Part shown: piece after piece, positions 53,905 to 56,455 of the stretch
Numbering within the stretch: the first letter of the stretch is position 1
Layout of the letters: every line of letters starts with the position of its first letter
Made by a program: the position numbers and the translations under genes
NCBI GenBank assembly: GCA_002343715.1
Contig: DDSA01000167.1
Span: forward strand, 1-56,455
Origin: Phycisphaerales bacterium UBA2402
Lineage (GTDB): Bacteria > Planctomycetota > Phycisphaerae > Phycisphaerales > UBA1924
Direction of reading: 5' to 3'
DNA length: 56,455 nt
Notes under the pieces: model-generated
Seen by the model: the letters and a program-made list of their open reading frames with translations, nothing else
Database searches by the model: none
What the model was told of the DNA's origin: nothing

Positions 53905-54793
53905 CCGCCTGTTGCTCGGGCCGTTGATGATCCTGATTCTGCTCGCGGGGTTGTGGTTCGACGAGTTCCTCGACGCCCGCACCGCGCCCCCCTGGGCACG
54001 CTGGCAGGGCAAGGAAACCTGGCCGCCCGGGTTGATCCTTTTCTTTTTCAGCGCGGCGATGTCCCTCTGGGCTGCCCGCGAACTCGCGGCAATCTTGTTG
54101 GAGAAGAGCATCCTGACCTCGAAGCGGATGATGTCGTTCGCCGCCCTCTTCGGTCTTGTGGTCTCGTGCCTTGTTCCCAGTTGGCTGTCGGCGGTGGACG
54201 CCGTGGCGGTTGTCTCTACAGCCGCGATGATGGTTCTGGGCGTGAGCATCGTTTTCTTCTGCCGCCACCGAACCGTGGAGGGCGTGATCGCCGCGACGGG
54301 GGGCACACTTCTGGCCTTCGTGTACCTCGGCCTCATGTTCGGTTTCCTGCTTGCCATCAGGCGCGAGAACACGGCTTGGGTCGTGGTCTGGGTCGTGCTG
54401 GTGACCAAGGCCTGCGACATCGGAGCCTATTTCACCGGCAGAGCGTTCGGCAGGCACAAACTCATCCCATGGCTCAGCCCCGGAAAAACGTGGGAAGGCT
54501 TCATCGGCGGCTTGTTGCTCGCGTGCATCACGGCGTACTTTGGCTGGTGGATCGTCCGCCCGGCCGGCGAAGGGCCGCCGGCGTGGTATCTCGGAGTGGT
54601 TCCGGGACTTCTTCTGGGTGCGGTCGGACAGGCGGGGGACCTCTTTGAGAGTGTCCTGAAACGCGATGCTGGGAAAAAAGATTCCGGCGGCTCGATCCCG
54701 GGTTTCGGAGGTATTCTCGATGTGCTCGATTCCCCCCTTCTCGCCGCGCCTTTCGCGTATTGGTGGCTCCGCTCCCTAAATCTCGCCGGCTGA
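53897..54793 (+). CDS. cdsA: phosphatidate cytidylyltransferase
   Basis: A protein of 298 residues; ATG 53897 overlaps the uppS stop. About seven membrane helices. The CDP-diglyceride synthase signature is in the last third: LSPGKTWEGFIGGLL, GQAGDLFESVLKRDAGKKDS and IPGFGGILDVLDSPLLAAP. It makes CDP-diacylglycerol for phospholipid synthesis. The uppS-cdsA pair is the usual bacterial arrangement; dxr and the BAM genes that often follow are not here. Confidence 0.95.
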   Translation: MRNRLLLGPLMILILLAGLWFDEFLDARTAPPWARWQGKETWPPGLILFFFSAAMSLWAARELAAILLEKSILTSKRMMSFAALFGLVVSCLVPSWLSAVDAVAVVSTAAMMVLGVSIVFFCRHRTVEGVIAATGGTLLAFVYLGLMFGFLLAIRRENTAWVVVWVVLVTKACDIGAYFTGRAFGRHKLIPWLSPGKTWEGFIGGLLLACITAYFGWWIVRPAGEGPPAWYLGVVPGLLLGAVGQAGDLFESVLKRDAGKKDSGGSIPGFGGILDVLDSPLLAAPFAYWWLRSLNLAG

Positions 54794-54855
54794 TCCATCT
54801 CGCCCCGCTCAGGGGCCGCGGCTATGATTCATTGTTCGCACCGCCCGGAGCCTTC

Positions 54856-55629
54856 ATGGACGTCACGGCAAAACTGCTTCGAGTCTATCACGTCGATAAA
54901 CAGATCCGCGGACTTCAATCCCGCCTCGGGACCGCCGAGAAGTTCCTCCAGACCCAGGTCAAGGAACTCGCCCTCATCGATGCCCGGATGGCCGCGCTCG
55001 GCTCAACACTCACCCAACAGACGGTGATCGCCGCCGATCAGGAAGGTGAAACCAAGCGCCTCGATGAGCGGATGGCCGTTATCCGGGGCCAGATGGACAA
55101 GGCCCAGACGAACAAAGAGTACCAGGCGTTCCTCACCGAGTTGAACACCTACAAGGCCCAGCGCGACAAGTTCGAAACCACGGCCATCGAGGCCCTCGCC
55201 AAGGCCGAGGAGATCCGCAAGCAACTCGCGGATCTTGAAGTCCTGAGGGCCGACCGCGAAAAGGTCCGCGAGCACGCGGCGAAAGAGCGCGAAGAGCGTT
55301 TCAAGGAAATCGAAGGACGGCTGAATGAACTGAAGTCCGAGCGGGCCGCGTGTGTTGCGGAGGTTCCATCGAACGTCATGTCGATGTTTCAACGGCTGCT
55401 GGACTTGCGGGGCGATTTGGCGATGGGAACGGTCGAGGTCATAGACCGCAAACGCCATGAATACAACTGCAGTGCCTGCATGATGGCCATCCCGATCGAC
55501 GCGGTGAGCGGTCTTATCTCCAACGGGAGACTGACCCGGTGCAGTTCATGCGAGTGTGTGCTGTTCCTCGACGAAACCGCACAGGCGGCCCTGAAGCCCG
55601 GCGGGAAGAAATCCGCAAAGAGCGCGTAG
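54856..55629 (+). CDS. C4-type zinc-ribbon coiled-coil protein
   Basis: A protein of 257 residues; ATG 54856 has GGAG upstream. About 1-190 is a long antiparallel coiled coil (KLLRVYHVDKQIRGLQSRLG; QTNKEYQAFLTELNTYKAQRD). The C-terminus has a zinc ribbon CSAC ... CSSC (~205-234). This architecture matches the widespread CT398/DUF-type C4 zinc-ribbon proteins, of uncertain role; some have been linked to flagellar or nucleic-acid-related processes. NKEYQAF is typical of the family. Confidence 0.85.
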   Translation: MDVTAKLLRVYHVDKQIRGLQSRLGTAEKFLQTQVKELALIDARMAALGSTLTQQTVIAADQEGETKRLDERMAVIRGQMDKAQTNKEYQAFLTELNTYKAQRDKFETTAIEALAKAEEIRKQLADLEVLRADREKVREHAAKEREERFKEIEGRLNELKSERAACVAEVPSNVMSMFQRLLDLRGDLAMGTVEVIDRKRHEYNCSACMMAIPIDAVSGLISNGRLTRCSSCECVLFLDETAQAALKPGGKKSAKSA

Positions 55630-56179
55630 TCGCTTCTGATCTTCGCTCCTTGGTGTGCGCTCGCCGGCCACGGTCGACGATTCATTCACACGCCTAATTC
55701 ATGTCCATTTCGGGCAGCGATTCGCGCCGTACGTTTTTTGTTCGTAGATGCGATCACTTCATTACTTACTTGATTCATCGGTCGGTTCTTGTTACTATTC
55801 CCTTCCCGCTGAGAAAACGTGTGTGCCCGCATGGGCATGGGTTGTATCTGCGGGTCAAGAAGCAGCAGGCCGCCGTATGGACGATGATGATGAGGCCATT
55901 GAACCCCACCTACGCCCGCCGGAAGTGAGATTCTTCACTCCGGTGTGGTGGTTGTTCTGCGGTCCACACCAAGGCAACCACAAAGACCTCCTCCTTGTTC
56001 AACGCGATCCCGCCGATTGCTGATCCGGCGGACACGCCCGAACCAGAACTCACATCACCCGCGAGGCGTCTCGTAAACGCCCCGTGATCGGTCAATCCCT
56101 CCCCCGCGATCACTTCAACCCCCTCTCAGTCCCACGCCTTCACCCGGGGCGTCCCGAAACGAAAACGAAAGATTCATCC
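55630..56179. other. gap upstream of fusA
   Basis: About 550 bases without a convincing gene. The part around 55690-55810 is AT-rich (runs of T near 55735); the rest returns to high GC. It should contain the fusA promoter and leader. No ribosomal-protein genes precede fusA, so it is not in the usual str operon. No terminator or leader peptide recognised. Confidence 0.5.
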
Positions 56180-56455
56180 ATGCCCGCCGACCTCTCCCAT
56201 ATCCGCAACTTCGGTATCTGCGCCCACATCGATGCCGGCAAGACAACCGTCTCCGAGCGCATTCTCTTTTACACAGGCAAGAACTACAAAATCGGCGAGG
56301 TGCACGAGGGCACCGCGACGATGGACTTCCTCCAGGAGGAGCAGGAGCGCGGCATCACGATCCAGTCCGCGGCGACGACCTGCCCATGGGAAAAGGGCGG
56401 ACGTGAGTACAAGTTGAACCTGATTGATACACCCGGCCACGTGGACTTCACCATC
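56180..56455 (+). CDS. fusA: elongation factor G (partial)
   Basis: The first 92 residues of EF-G from ATG 56180, cut by the window end. G1 AHIDAGKTT, the switch I region ([20 protein letters not shown]), G2 in [12 protein letters not shown] and G3 [10 protein letters not shown] identify the translocation GTPase. It stands apart from rpsL/rpsG and tuf in this window; whether this is the main EF-G or a second paralogue cannot be told from the N-terminus alone. Confidence 0.93.
   Translation, partial: MPADLSHIRNFGICAHIDAGKTTVSERILFYTGKNYKIGEVHEGTATMDFLQEEQERGITIQSAATTCPWEKGGREYKLNLIDTPGHVDFTI

Noticed and set aside
55910..56113. 67-residue minus-strand frame upstream of fusA
   Set aside because: No ribosome site or family resemblance; it lies in the fusA leader region.

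Overview
The window looks like a piece of a compact, GC-rich chromosome from a planctomycete, most likely of the Phycisphaerae type. The signs are a CxxCGYDLTG/CPECG zinc ribbon on a small membrane protein (7373-8059), an alternative complex III plus caa3 oxidase locus, short pseudopilins with an AFTLVE-type processing site, a TPR-tailed Ser/Thr kinase, a secreted squalene-cyclase-repeat/coiled-coil operon, and a MurE carrying the DNPR signature of meso-diaminopimelate-adding enzymes. Taxonomy is inferred from family recognition and not from a marker-gene tree.

Layout. 1-7010: a leftward polycistron of phage-type genes (Pol X-like nucleotidyltransferase fragment, ParB-like protein with a cysteine cluster, several unknowns, a DUF1376-type replication protein whose gene contains two clusters of short repeats, and an SSB-like protein ending in DDEIPF). 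It abuts the 3' end of a tRNA-Leu(CAA) gene at 7081-7164, so this is probably one end of an integrated phage or island. The first ~70 bases are G/C homopolymers and look like a poor contig end. 7373-15071: zinc-ribbon membrane protein, Thermus-type isocitrate dehydrogenase, Ycf46-like AAA ATPase, Ser/Thr kinase with TPRs, and an MlaE-type permease.

15032-30868: a long leftward respiratory operon. In transcription order it encodes ActA (pentaheme), ActB (Mo-like/FeS), ActC, ActD, ActE, ActF, a His-rich one-helix protein, Sco, COX II with a fused cytochrome c, COX I (A2-type, YSHP motif), COX III, an enlarged COX IV and an unknown two-helix protein. Divergent from it is ctaA (heme A synthase), so quinol oxidation, cytochrome c reduction, oxygen reduction, copper delivery and heme A synthesis are encoded together. 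Many of the subunits carry His-rich tails.

32523-40512: guaB, a membrane-anchored PP2C/RsbU-type phosphatase, a pseudopilin cluster with two small membrane proteins, and a secreted helical-repeat protein containing a receiver-like domain without the phospho-acceptor Asp. 41340-45745: murE-murF-mraY, converging on a four-gene secreted/envelope operon read leftward (52511-45750: coiled-coil giant, Q-rich protein, squalene-cyclase-repeat protein, C-terminal beta-domain protein). 53023-55629: uppS-cdsA and a C4 zinc-ribbon coiled-coil protein. 56180 to the end: start of fusA (EF-G).

Genes are packed tightly, with ATGA/GTGA overlaps and convergent overlaps. Four long AT-rich gaps (30869-31167, 40513-41339, 52512-53022, 55630-56179) stand out. 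No CRISPR array, rRNA or insertion sequence was seen.
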